Below, piece by piece: positions 36,636-46,565 of a stretch of 64,000 nt of DNA. The stretch's first letter is position 1; each line of letters begins with the position of its first letter. The notes beneath the pieces are model-generated. The model saw only the letters and a list, made by a program, of their open reading frames with translations, did no database searches and was not told the origin of the DNA. Position numbers and translations under genes: made by a program. The stretch comes from Aplectana chamaeleonis (Eukaryota; Nematoda; Chromadorea; Rhabditida; Cosmocercidae), in contig JAPDOI010000446.1 in the NCBI GenBank assembly GCA_029168955.1, positions 124,001 through 188,000 on the forward strand, read 5' to 3'.

Positions 36636-39009
36636 GCACACTTTCTACGGCGTCTTGCGCACTTTCACTGTGTCACCGCACACTTTCTACGGCGTCCGGC
36701 GCACTCTCATTTGGGTCCAGCACACTTTCTACGGCGTCTTGCGCACTTTCACTGTGTCACCGCACACTTTCTACGGCGTCCGGCACACTCCCACTTGAGT
36801 CCCGCACACTTTCTACGGCGTCTTGCGCACTTTCACTGTGTCACCGCACACTTTCTACGGCGTCCGGCGCACTCTCATTTGGGTCCCGCACACTTTCTAC
36901 GGCGTTCTGCGCACGCCCATTTGGGTCCCGCACACTTTCTACGGCGTCCGGCGCCATCCCACTTGGGTCCCGCACGCTTTCTACGGCGTCTGGCGCACTC
37001 TCATTTGGGTCGCGCACACTTTCTACTGCGTCTTGCGCACTTTCACTTTGTCACCGCACACTTTCTGCGGCGTCCGGCGCACTCTCATTTGGGTCTCGCA
37101 CACTTTCTACGGCGTTCTGCGCACGCTCATTTGGGTCTCGCACACTTTCTACGGCGTCCGGTGCACTCCCACTTGGGTCCCGCACATTTTCTACGGCGTC
37201 CGACGCGCACTGTTATTTAGGTCCCACACATTTTCTACGGCGTCCTGCGCACTCTCATTGGGGTCCCACACACTTTCTACGGCGTCCGACGCACTCTTAT
37301 TTAGGTCTCACACACTTTCTACGGCGTACTGCTCACACCCATTTGAGTCCCGCACACCTTCGAGGCGCCCGGCGCGCTCTCATTTGGGTCCCACACATAT
37401 TCTGCGGCGTCTTGCGCACTTTCACTTGGGTCCCGCACGCTTTCTACGGCGTCTGGCGCACTCTCATTTGGGTCCAGCACACTTTCTACGGCGTCTTGCG
37501 CACTTTCACTGTGTCACCGCACACTTTCTACGGCGTCCGGCGCACTCCCACCTGAGTCCCGCACACTTTCTACGGCGTCTTGCGCACTTTCACTGTGTCA
37601 CCGCACACTTTCTACGGCGTCCGGCGCACTCTCATTTGGGTCCAGCACACTTTCTACGGCGTCTTGCGCATTTCACTGTGTCACCGCACACTTTCTACGG
37701 CGTCCGGCGCACTCCGCTTGAGTCCCGCACACTTTCTACGGCGTCTTGCGCACTTTCACTGTGTCACCGCACACTTTCTACGGCGTCCGGCGCACTCTCA
37801 TTTGGGTCCCCCACACTTTCTTCGGGGTGCTGCGCCCGCCCATTTGGGTCCCGCACACTTTCTACGGCGTCCGGCGCCCTCCCACTTGGGTCCCGCACGC
37901 TTTCTACGCCGTCTGGCGCACTCTCATTTGCGTCCCGCACACTTTCTACGGCGTCTTGCGCACTTTCACTTTGTCACCGCACACTTTCTGCGGCGTCCGG
38001 CGCACTCTCATTTGGGTCTCGCACACTTTCTACGGCGTTCTGCGCACGCTCATTTGGGTCCCGCACACTTTCTACGGCGTCCGACGCACTCTCATTTAGG
38101 TCTCACACACTTTCTACGGCGTACTGCTCACACCCATTTGGGTCCCGCACACCTTCGAGGCGCCCGGCGCGCTCTCATTTGGGTCCCACACATATTCTGC
38201 GGCGTCTTGCGCACTTTCACTTGGGTCCCGCACGCTTTCTACGGCGTCTGGCGCACTCTCATTTGGGTCCAGCACACTTTCTACGCCGTCATGCGCTCTT
38301 TCACTGTGTCACCGCACACTTTCTACGGCGTCCGGCGCACTCCCACTCTGAGTCCCTGCACACTTTCTACTGCGTCTTGCGCACTTTCACTTTGTCACCG
38401 CACACTTTCTGCGGCGTCCGGCGCACTCTCATTTGGGTCTCGCACACTTTCTACGGCGTCTTGCGCACTTTCACTTTGTCACCGCACACTTCCTACGGCG
38501 TCCGGCGCACTCCCATTTGGGTCCCGCACACTTTCTACGGCGTCTTGCGCACTTTCACTGTGTCACCGCACACTTTCTACGGCGTCCGGCGCACTCTCAT
38601 TTGGGTCCCGCACACGTTCTACAGCGTTCTGCGCACGCCCATTTGGGTCCCGCACACTTTCTACGGAGTCCGGCGCCTCTCCACTTGGGTCCCGCACGCT
38701 TCCTACGGCGTGTGGCGCACTCTCATTTGGGTCCCGCACACTTTCTACGGCGTCCTGCGCACTTTCACTTTGTCACCGCACACTTTCTGCGGCGTCCGGC
38801 GCACTCTCATTTGGGTCTCGCACACTTTCTACGGCGTTCTGCGCACGCTCATTTGGGTCCCGCACACTTTCTACGGCGTCCGGCGCACTCCCACTTGGGT
38901 CCCGCACACTTTCTACGGCGTCCGACGCACTGTTATTTAGGTCCCACACATTTTCTACGGCGTCCTGCGCACTCTCATTGGGGTCCCACACACTTTCTAC
39001 GGCGTCCGG

Positions 39010-39800
39010 CGCACTCTCATTTGGGTTCCACACACTTTCTAGGGCGTTCTACGCACACCCATTTGGGTCCCGCACACTTTCTACGGCGTCCGGTGCACTC
39101 CCACTTGGGTCCCGCACACTTTCTACGGCGTCAGACGCACTCTCTTTTGGGTCCCGCACACTTTCTACGGCGTCCGGCGCACTCTCACTTGGGACCCACA
39201 CACTTACTACGGCGTTCTGCGCACATCCATTTGGGTCCCGCACACTTTCTACGGCGTCCGGCGCACTCTCATTTGGGTCCCGCACACTTTCTACGGCGTC
39301 CGGCGCGCTCTCATTTGGGTTCCACACACTTTCTAGGGCGTTCTGCGCACACCCATTTGGGTCCCGTACACTTTCTACGGCGTACGGCGCACTCTCACTT
39401 GGGACCCACACACTTTCTACGGCGTTCTGCGCACATCCATTTGGGTCCCGCACACTTTCTACGGCGTCCAGCGCCCTCTCGTTTGGGTCCCGCACACTTT
39501 CTACGGCGTCCGGCGTACTCTCATTTGTGTTCCACACACTTTCTAGGGCGTTCTGCGCACACCCATTTGGGTCCCCCACACTTTCTACGGCGTCCGGCGC
39601 CCTCCCACCTGGGTTCCACCCCCTTTCTACGGCGTCCGGTGCACTCCCACTTGGGTCCCGCACACTTTCTACGGCGTCGGACGCTCTCTCTTTTGGGTCC
39701 CGCACACTTTCTACGGCGTCCGGCGCACTCTCATTTGGGTCCCGCACACTTTCTACGGCGTCCGGCGCACTCCCACTTGGGTCCCGCACACTTTCTACGG
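39010..39800. repeat. Second copy of the distinct satellite sub-array
   Basis: It shares the rare monomers of 35,060-36,635 (for example ACTTACTACGGCG and TTTCTAGGGCGTTC) in the same succession. It forms the distal end of the satellite before the last degenerate monomers. Confidence 0.7.
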
Positions 39801-39905
39801 CGTCCGGCGCACTCCTACTTTGGTCCCACACACGTTCTACTGCGTCTTTCGCACTCCTGCTGGGGCCCCGCACACTATCTACGGCGTTCTGTGGCGCACT
39901 TCTGA

Positions 39906-41108
39906 GTCACACCGTGCGGCGGTCCAAAAAGTACTTCCGAGATCCCGCCGTATTGATTGAAGCGTTGCCCCGTCAAATCCTGAGCAAAAGCCTATCAGTA
40001 ACGGTGTTTATTTCACTAGTTCATTTTTACGAATAAGTAAACGTCGGATGGTTTATAATAACATGTTTACGTGTTTTTGTCTTTCTTGACCCTCAATTTT
40101 GAGGTTCCGCAAAAATTGAGCAACCAACTTCAAAATTTGACAGGAGCTAGGTGCAAACAAAACCAGCTCCCTGGCCAAAAATGAGCTCTCTAGCTCAACG
40201 ATAAGTGTTCCAACAAGATCGTGAACGCCAGCTGAAAAAAAGGAGATGAACATTTTTTCGACCAAAATGATGTGGTTTTGACACTTTTTCTCGAATCTAA
40301 GGTAACCATTCCCGACCATTTTTTGAACAGTTATTCACCTTTCTAAAGTATATTAAATGCAAAAAGAACGGTTTTCCTACGTTTACTCTGGACTCTGATA
40401 CTGAGATCAGGGGGTTGCGCGATGGCGAATCAAAGCCACATCTGGTGAGCGCTTCGCGCTCACCACAATATATTTTTGGGGCAGCAATACAAAGCCTGGC
40501 TTGCTCGGATGATTCCGGGCGGAGTAAGCAGCGGAGCGGTCGGCCTTGGCAAAATATAATAGTGATAAGGAGATTTCTACATGAGAAGCCGGATAAGCCT
40601 TACTTCGACCGGCTCAAAATGAGGGAGCTAGGCTATAGAACAAAGTGCAGTCAGCAGGCTTTTCAGTATTTTTCAAAGTTCACATGTGAAGGAAAAAGTG
40701 CCGGAAGCTAGAACTGGAAATGTCCACATGTGGTTGCTATCTCTCGACGGGTATGGAGAGTTAAAAAACGATTCCCAGTACCGCGGGACCACGCTCACTT
40801 GTACGATTTTTTGAGCTCAATGCAGGATGGGTAGAGGCGCGATGGATTTAATTGAGTGTATATGATTCTCCTCTTTTTGATCAGTCTCTTCGTTCTGCTT
40901 CGCTTCCATTCAACGGTTGCAAATGACAAGAAATAGAAAGCTGAGACTTTTCGTCAACATGTTTGAAAATTCGGTGTGTTCCTCCGCAGTCTACGTCTAT
41001 GTGTTTATGTGTCCGACAAAGTTTACCGAAATGTATATCAGTTATGGGTTGTCATTACCTTCTATAGGTCATCGATTAGCGATGTGACAAAAAGGTTCCA
41101 TCTCGCAG
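39906..41108. other. Stretch without a recognised gene; two dispersed-repeat copies
   Basis: Bases 40,485-40,590 (GCTTGCTCGGATGATTCCGG, GCAGCGGAGCGGTCGG, GTGATAAGGAGATTT) recur inverted at 46,165-46,260. Bases 40,917-40,955 recur inverted at 924-958. Nothing else is recognisable; the open frames are short and lack domains. Confidence 0.5.
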
Positions 41109-41410
41109 CTTGGGAACGTTGTTGGGACAGGATGTGATAATAGCTTCGACCTGGGAAACAGCATGCAACCACGTATTGACTAGAATTGAGCTGCGAATTT
41201 GCTTTAATATGCTTCAATACCCGTTTTCAGAATGTTCACGGCCTCAATTCAATCTTTTCGAGTGTAAGCCGGGCATCCGCACGGCGCTATGTAGTCAGTT
41301 CTGGGAGAAGAACAAATACAGCGACGATTGGTTTATAATAAAACGGAAAACGAAGGTGAGTGACGCTGAGCTTTGATTCGTTGTTGTGTTTTGCAGATTA
41401 CATTTTGAAT
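41109..41410 (+). CDS. Possible 3' exons of an unrecognised host gene
   Basis: An open segment ending in CSRPQFNLFECKPGIRTALC, then SQFWEKNKYSDDWFIIKRKTK, stops at a clean donor (AAG|GTGAGT at 41,355/41,356). A 41 bp intron ends in TTTTGCAG, and the next exon adds ITF and a stop. An AATAAAA signal follows at about 41,475. The 5' exon may begin after CGCAG (41,108) or after TTTTCAG (41,230). Codon content and splice signals look genuine, but the protein family is not recognised and no upstream exons were found. Confidence 0.35.
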
Positions 41411-41474
41411 AACAAAACGAAAGTGGAATCTCAATGAAGGCTCAAGAAATGCTCGAAATATCTATAAAATAGCG

Positions 41475-41481
41475 AAATAAA
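41475..41481 (+). promoter_or_regulatory. Possible poly(A) signal
   Basis: AATAAAA about 65 bases after the stop of the candidate spliced reading frame at 41,109-41,410. Confidence 0.35.
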
Positions 41482-41794
41482 AGGCACTAGTGTTGCATGT
41501 ATCCTCTGTATCATTTTTGTTGGAAGCCGCGACGCACGCCCGTGATACGCGCGGAAGTGGTGAGTGATGAGGGTTATGACTATCGATCGAATTCTACCGT
41601 GTCACTTGGCTGCGCCGCGGTTTTCTACGAGATTGACGCGGAGGATGCAGTGTATGTCTGGTGTCGTATCGATACACTGAACCGTCGATAAGGATTTTCA
41701 TTTTTTTTTCTTGATTCTCTTAGCTGCCACGAGGTTGTTACGAATTTTTATTAATCAGCTTATGCGTTTCTGCTTTCGACGGCCTCTTCATAGC

Positions 41795-42331
41795 TTCAAA
41801 GTAGTCCAGTCAATCGAGTTAACTTGCTCGCACAAACATCGCGGACGCGTCCGGAAGAAGTTGTGAACTGCTTTGGCTGTCGCGCACCGACGAAACCGTA
41901 TTCTTCAGAACCCTCACCTTACAATTAAACGAAATACCTCGGCGCCGCCGAAAAGCAGTTAGCGAGGGAAAATTCAGAATGAGACGCTGCTAACCCCGAG
42001 GTCACTGACTGGTCGCAATATGTGTGTATCGAAAAAGACAGCAGGGTAGATATACGGAGAGCAGCCTCAGCCAATCTACCCAGCTCTGTGTTTTTTGATA
42101 CACACATTGCGATCAGTCTGTGATCTCGGGGACAACAGTGTTTCATTCTAAGTTTTCCCTCGCTCAGTTCTGGTCAGAGGTGCCGACGTATTTCAATCGA
42201 TTGTAGGGTGAGGCTTCTGAAGAATACGATTTCGTCGGCGCGAGGCAGCCGAAGCAGTTCACACCTTCGATTTGACTCGTCCGCGATGTTTGTGCGAGCA
42301 AGTTAACGTGATTGATCGGGCTACCTTGAAG
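41795..42331. mobile_element. 537 bp foldback element
   Basis: The left arm starts CTTCAAAGTAGTCC and the right arm ends with its approximate inverse. AACTTGCTCGCACAAACATC and GCGGACG, TATTCTTCAGAA and ATACACACAT are all found inverted on the other arm. The arms are about 255 bp with moderate divergence, suggesting an older insertion. Confidence 0.8.
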
Positions 42332-42404
42332 GCAGTGTTCACGATAATCTTCGATTTTAAGATTAATCGCTAAATCGATTGTGTGGCCACCGAGTAGGAC
42401 TGAA

Positions 42405-42860
42405 ATGACGAAGAAATCGAGAAAAACGCACCAGAAGGGCACAAAATCCTCTACTCTCACCCTGCCTTCTTACTCTTACAGGAATTGTTCGCTGTGACAG
42501 TAAAATCTTTTGTGGACCCGTCTCTTGCAATTCTCTACTCCCTGTTGCTCCGTTCTTCCTTTCGGGCCCTAACTAATACTGTTTTGCCTAAGATATTCTT
42601 CGATTTTCGATGAGCCCCATTTTCACCGGTGAGAATCACAGTGAACATGTTCATCTAATTGGACAACTAGTCCAGGCTAGAGAATATTGTCACTGAAATA
42701 AGACGTTTCAGTGCGTGTCCCTTCTTCGTAATTTCGGTAACACTTGGTGGTCAACGCATTGTTTTGGGTGGAAAACTCGAGAACGAAAATCGTCGCGAGC
42801 ACCGCCTTCGAGCCTATGAAAAAGACGTCAAACGCCGGAACTCGTAAGCCGAATAATAAA
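42405..42860 (+). CDS. Possible small host gene or last exons
   Basis: Three coding-like segments lie in a row: MTKKSRKTHQKGTKSST from 42,405; ELFAVTVKSFVDPSLAILYS after a CTTACAG acceptor at 42,480; and FVISVTLGGQRIVLGGKL then ENENRREHRLRAYEKDVKRR ending at a stop at 42,847. AATAATAAA follows 8 bases later. The basic, charged end and the adjacent poly(A)-like signal suggest a real 3' terminus. How the segments join is not clear, and no family is recognised. Confidence 0.3.
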
Positions 42861-42944
42861 TATTCCGAACAACCTCGTGACGGCTAAGAAATTCATGAAA
42901 AAGCAAATTAGAACAAAAATGTCTAGATTCAAAGACATTCGGGC

Positions 42945-43025
42945 TTGCACTACACGGTGCGCCTTAAATATGGTGACAAGGCTTCAAATCCCATCCCGTC
43001 GAGATATGTGCGTGACTAATTCGAT
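42945..43025 (+). repeat. Dispersed repeat end (CGGTGCGCCTTAAATATGG type)
   Basis: TATGGTGACAAGGCTTCAAA, CATCCCGTCGAGATATGTGC and GTGAC recur inverted at about 46,285-46,365 with few differences, where the repeat continues into the 46,165-46,260 segment also seen at 40.5 kb. Confidence 0.55.
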
Positions 43026-43508
43026 TATGTAGTTTTTTCTTCTCTATAAACCTCTATCTCAGAACCTACAAAGTTTTGCAGCGTGAAATCGTTGTTGAAA
43101 TCAATGGTGGGCAAACGCCTGAGGGGTCCCCAAGTTGTAAGAAATGAATCGACCCGTATTCATCTTCGATAATCTTTCTACTTCGCGAGTGCCGGCCTAG
43201 AGAACTGCTCTGAGGGGGTCATTTCGAAGCAGAAGGTGTCTGTTTGAAAACGTATCATAGCTGAAGTCTTGAGACCCTCTACCAAAAGAAGGTGAGGGCA
43301 AGTTGCTGAATTCCATACATGGGCTCTGTAAATTTCCGTGCACCTATATTTTTTTGCATTCAATGAAGACATTCAGGCTGCTAACTTCGTCGTCAAGTGC
43401 GGAAGAATATTCTTCATCAAAGTTCGTACTTCTCATTGGTTTTCAAGAAAATCGACAATCTATCAATTCTATCGGTTTTTGAGAAAAGCTGGTAGTATGT
43501 GTACAGAT

Positions 43509-44642
43509 CAAGGATGTGCGGAAAACGATTTCGAGATTTCGGCAAACGGCAATCGGCAAGAAAATCCCAAAAACGGTCGGCAAACGGCAAAAAACCTCAT
43601 TCCTTAGATTGGCCCAAAAGTTATTTACATGTGCCGCTTTACTTTTTCCCCTTTTTTTTCAATACTAATGCCAACAATCGAGTGATTCTAATTCAAGGGA
43701 GTAGTTTTATTTCAAGACATCAAATGAACAAAAACAAGGCATAGAGGGACCTCATGGAAATCAAAGAAATGGCCGCTGCCGCTTCGGCTCCTACAGGCAC
43801 CGAAGCGGCACTATGGCGGAGTCGCAGCGGCAATGTCGTGGCGGCTCTGCGATAGTGCCGCTGCGACTCCGCGGTAATGCCGCAGCCGCGGTAGTGCCCT
43901 TGCGGCTCCGCAGTAGTGCCGCTGCGGCGCCGTGGTAGTGCCCTTGCGGCTCCGCAGTAGTGCCGTTGCGGCTCCGTGGTAGTGCCTCTGCGGCTCCGCG
44001 GTAGTGCCCTTGCGGCTCCACAGTAGTGCCGCTGCGGCGCCGTGGTAGTGCCCTTGCGGCTCCGCGGTAGTGCCGCTGCGGCTCCGCTGTGAGGCCGCTG
44101 CGGCTCCGCGACCGGTAGCCGCGCTCTAACAAAACTAGAACCGACTGCGAGTAACTCATATGAAATGGGTCATAATACAACTGTGTGGTCATCTCGCGTT
44201 AAGTTCGCGCAAAACTGCAACATAACGCAAGCTGATAGAGAAAATAATCTTGGGGAATTGTTTTACACTATGCGCATCTAGTGTCTCATAACGTGGCATG
44301 CAACTGCGTAGTTTCAGCAATGTCCGATCTCTTTCCTAAAAATCTTCAAATAAAAAGCTGCAGTTTACCGCGAACTTACTGCGAGTTAATTCGCGTTTTC
44401 AAACAGATTTACTACCACCCCAGATAGCTCAAAACCCCGGATAACGGTTGAGCGAACAACGGATAATCGGATTACCCCTAGTGCCCACAGAGCCGCGAGC
44501 ATAGGCGGTGCTTCCTTACAATGTGTTCTGCCGAGTTTTGCCGGAAAAATAACAAAAATTCCGGCAAACGACAAACGGCAAAAAAGTCCCAAAAATGGCC
44601 GGCAAACGACAAACGGCAAACGGCAATTGCCGCACATCCCTG
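43509..44642. mobile_element. Non-autonomous hAT-type element with 8 bp target duplication
   Basis: The ends are CAAGGATGTGCGG and the inverse of CAGGGATGTGCGG. Directly outside stands GTACAGAT on both sides (43,501-43,508 and 44,643-44,650), an exact 8 bp target duplication, the hallmark of hAT transposition. GGCAAACGGCAA and GGCAAACGACAAACGG repeats lie near both ends in the same orientation. The interior holds a 22 bp minisatellite and no transposase frame, so movement would need an enzyme supplied elsewhere. Similar ends occur at 57,777-58,311 and 63,557. Confidence 0.85.
43790..44115. repeat. 22 bp minisatellite inside the hAT-type element
   Basis: A 22 bp unit of the form GTAGTGCCSYTGCGGCTCCGCG is repeated about 11-14 times with substitutions. 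The left third (43,790-43,870) is less regular. Confidence 0.85.
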
Positions 44643-45221
44643 GTACAGATCGATAGAAAACCTTCAGAGGTACTTATGCTCCAAGTTTGACGCCTGCACG
44701 TCGTCAGGTAAATGAAAAAAGTGGCACGAATTCAGCTAACTTGAACCCTGTTCTGGCCCAAAATGGAATCCGTCAACTTGTCCTCACTTTCTCTTGGTAG
44801 AGGGTCTCAGGACTTCAGCTATGTTACGTTTTCAAGCGGACACCTGCTTCGGAACGTCACTCTTATTACAAGGGACCACTTTGAACGAAGAGTGGAGTTT
44901 TGAAAAACGCTTTTTCGGGGGTTGTAGAGGAGTTAGAAAGAAACAATTTGAGATTTTAAGACTCACGGGTAGATCAGAAACGATCAAAAAAGAAAGAAAC
45001 CATAACGTCAGATTAAGAGGACGTAGCACAAACGTGAGCTATACAGTGGCCTTGAAATCATCTGAAAAGGTTCTCCTAAATGTTTGAAGATGAAATCTTG
45101 CTAGGTTCTCGAGTTATGACTTGTTCATTGATTCCCTGAACAATGCTCGTTGCATGCAAACCACCGTTCATTGCAATGAGATAGTCGGAGGGGGCTGGCA
45201 TCACACCGTGGCTCAGCCGGT

Positions 45222-45866
45222 TCTCTTCTTCTTCTTTGCAACCACAGAGAGGGGTTCTGTCACAGGTTCAGAAACTCGGCCACTAGCGTAGGGTTCGTCC
45301 ACAGATCCTTTGTCGTTAATGTAGTCGGTCTCTTCGGGCAATTGAACAGGTGCGCAGTAGTATGCCCTTGACTACCGCAATCAGGGCACTCGTCAGGTTC
45401 GCTGTTATCAATCCTATGCAAATATGACATAAGCATGGGGGGGGTGTGTCCACAGCGTAACGATGCAAGGGCGCACCTGGCACGCCTGCCAAGTTCCATC
45501 TCGGTCTCGCTGATCTTTGGAGGTGCGACTTCCAGTATGGAGTTCATGGCAACTCTGGTCAAGTGTTCCTTCACGAATCGGGTATGCTCCGCGCGCAAGA
45601 GACGGAGGCGTTCTTGTTGTGCTTCGGTCCATCTCTGCACATCTACTTTCGACGGAGCATCGGCGAAAGGCTTTCTGATACATCTCTCTCTCTCACCGGG
45701 TTTAGTACTCTTCGCGATGGATGATTCGGCTGCTTCACGATGTTAATGTACATTTGTTGCGCCTGGAGTTGGCAGTGGTCTCTAACTGGCAATATGCGAG
45801 CTTCGGCGTGTAAGTGCTCAATTGGAGAGCTTTCAGAACAGCCTGTTGCAATTCGCAGAGCACAAT
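45222..45866 (-). pseudogene. LINE C-terminal fragment with (GAA)n tail
   Basis: The minus strand encodes ALRIATGCSESSPIEHLHAE, ARILPVRDHCQLQAQQMYIN and, after a frameshift near 45,660, QRWTEAQQERLRLLRAEHTR and a Cys/His stretch CPDCGSQGHTTAHLFNCP, ending in FLNL and stop (45,260). The 3' end is TTCTTCTTCTTC on the plus strand, an (AAG/GAA)n tail. It is the same family as at 6.5-8.7 kb and 51.6-53.0 kb, strongly 5'-truncated. Confidence 0.8.
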
Positions 45867-45868
45867 GT

Positions 45869-46107
45869 ACAGTTGACCGCAATGTTAAAAGGACATGGTG
45901 CAGTTTCGGACTCGCACTAAAACTACGGTAGAATCTGGCACTTTGCCAGATTTCGTCATCGATCGGCGCCACAGCTGATATTCTCGTGAGCAGAGAGACG
46001 ACGGTTGGCGCAGATCGATGACGAAATCTTTCAAAGTGCCAGATTCTACCGTAATTTAGTGCGAGTACGCAACCGCACCATGTCCTTTTAACATTGCGGT
46101 CAACTGT
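45869..46107. mobile_element. 239 bp MITE flanked by TA
   Basis: The ends are CAGTTGACCGCAATGTTAAA and its inverse, with inverted similarity continuing over about 100 bases (GGACATGGTGC, GCCAGATT..CGTCATCGATC). TA stands on both sides, as left by mariner-type transposases. It abuts the truncated 5' end of the LINE fragment. Confidence 0.75.
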
Positions 46108-46164
46108 ATAGCCTATCTCCCTCATTTCGAGCCGGTCGGAGTAAGACTTACTAGCTTATCATGC

Positions 46165-46370
46165 CAAAATCTCCTTATCACTGTTATATTTTGTCATGAA
46201 CGACCGCTCCGCTGCTTGCTCTGCCCGGACTCATCCGAGCAAGCTAGGCTGTATGTTTCGAGAGAGAGGTCCATAGAAAACGATAGAGCACAGATGCCGA
46301 TTGGTCACGCGCATATGTCGACGGGATGCGTTTTGAAACCTTGTCACCATAGTTAAAGCGCACCCTGTAT
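46165..46370 (-). repeat. Dispersed repeat, longest copy
   Basis: Inverse copies of pieces of this segment occur at 40,485-40,590 and 42,945-43,025. This copy links the two, which shows they belong to one family. No coding sequence was seen. Confidence 0.55.
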
Positions 46371-46565
46371 AGTTCCTAATGCTAAGCTGTGGTTATTCGG
46401 TGACATGCGCTATAAAATAGAGGAGTTTATCTTGAAGTGGAAGCTATGGAGAGATTTGAGAAGGCCATTCAATTTAGGTCGCTATTGTTTTTACTCTCCA
46501 CATCGAGATCCTTCTCTGTTCTCAGCAATTTGTTGCTTTTCTCCGACTAATTCACCTGGTGTCTT

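Larger units (their letters stand above)
15090..39905. repeat. 24.8 kb satellite array, 42 bp monomer with higher-order structure
   Basis: The basic unit is 42 bp: CACTTTCTACGGCGTCCGGC, then GCACTCTCATTTGGGTCCCGCA, in roughly 590 copies. Monomer variants (CTGTGTCACCGCA, TTTGGGTCCAGCA, TTTAGGTCTCACA, CACACCTTCGAGGCGCCCGG) recur in a fixed order, so the array is built from higher-order units. The variant with CACACCTTCGAGG recurs at spacings near 0.80 and 0.92 kb, which often alternate to give 1.72 kb. Monomers at both edges (before about 15.3 kb and after 39.8 kb) are the most diverged, as expected when unequal exchange homogenises the centre. Because 42 is a multiple of 3, frames stay open for up to a thousand codons; this is not evidence for a protein. 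Confidence 0.95.
43195..45222. mobile_element. Large foldback element, interrupted by a hAT-type element
   Basis: Sequence left of 43,500 (ACCCTCTACCAAAAGAAGG, CAAGTTGCTGAATTCCA, GAAGTCTTGAGACC) is present as the inverse right of 44,700. Between the arms lies the hAT-type insertion at 43,509-44,642. The right arm continues to 45,222 and matches the right half of the 4.05-6.54 kb element in inverse orientation, ending at tRNA-like sequence where a LINE tail begins. Confidence 0.55.

Noticed and set aside
15090..39905. CRISPR array
   Set aside because: Repeats are contiguous monomers with no unique spacers, in a eukaryotic context.
41497..41691. Plus-strand 64-residue frame (MYPLYHFCWKPRRTP...) as a gene
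   Set aside because: No splice or poly(A) context and no recognised motif; it lies just after the poly(A) signal of the preceding candidate. It is left unannotated.
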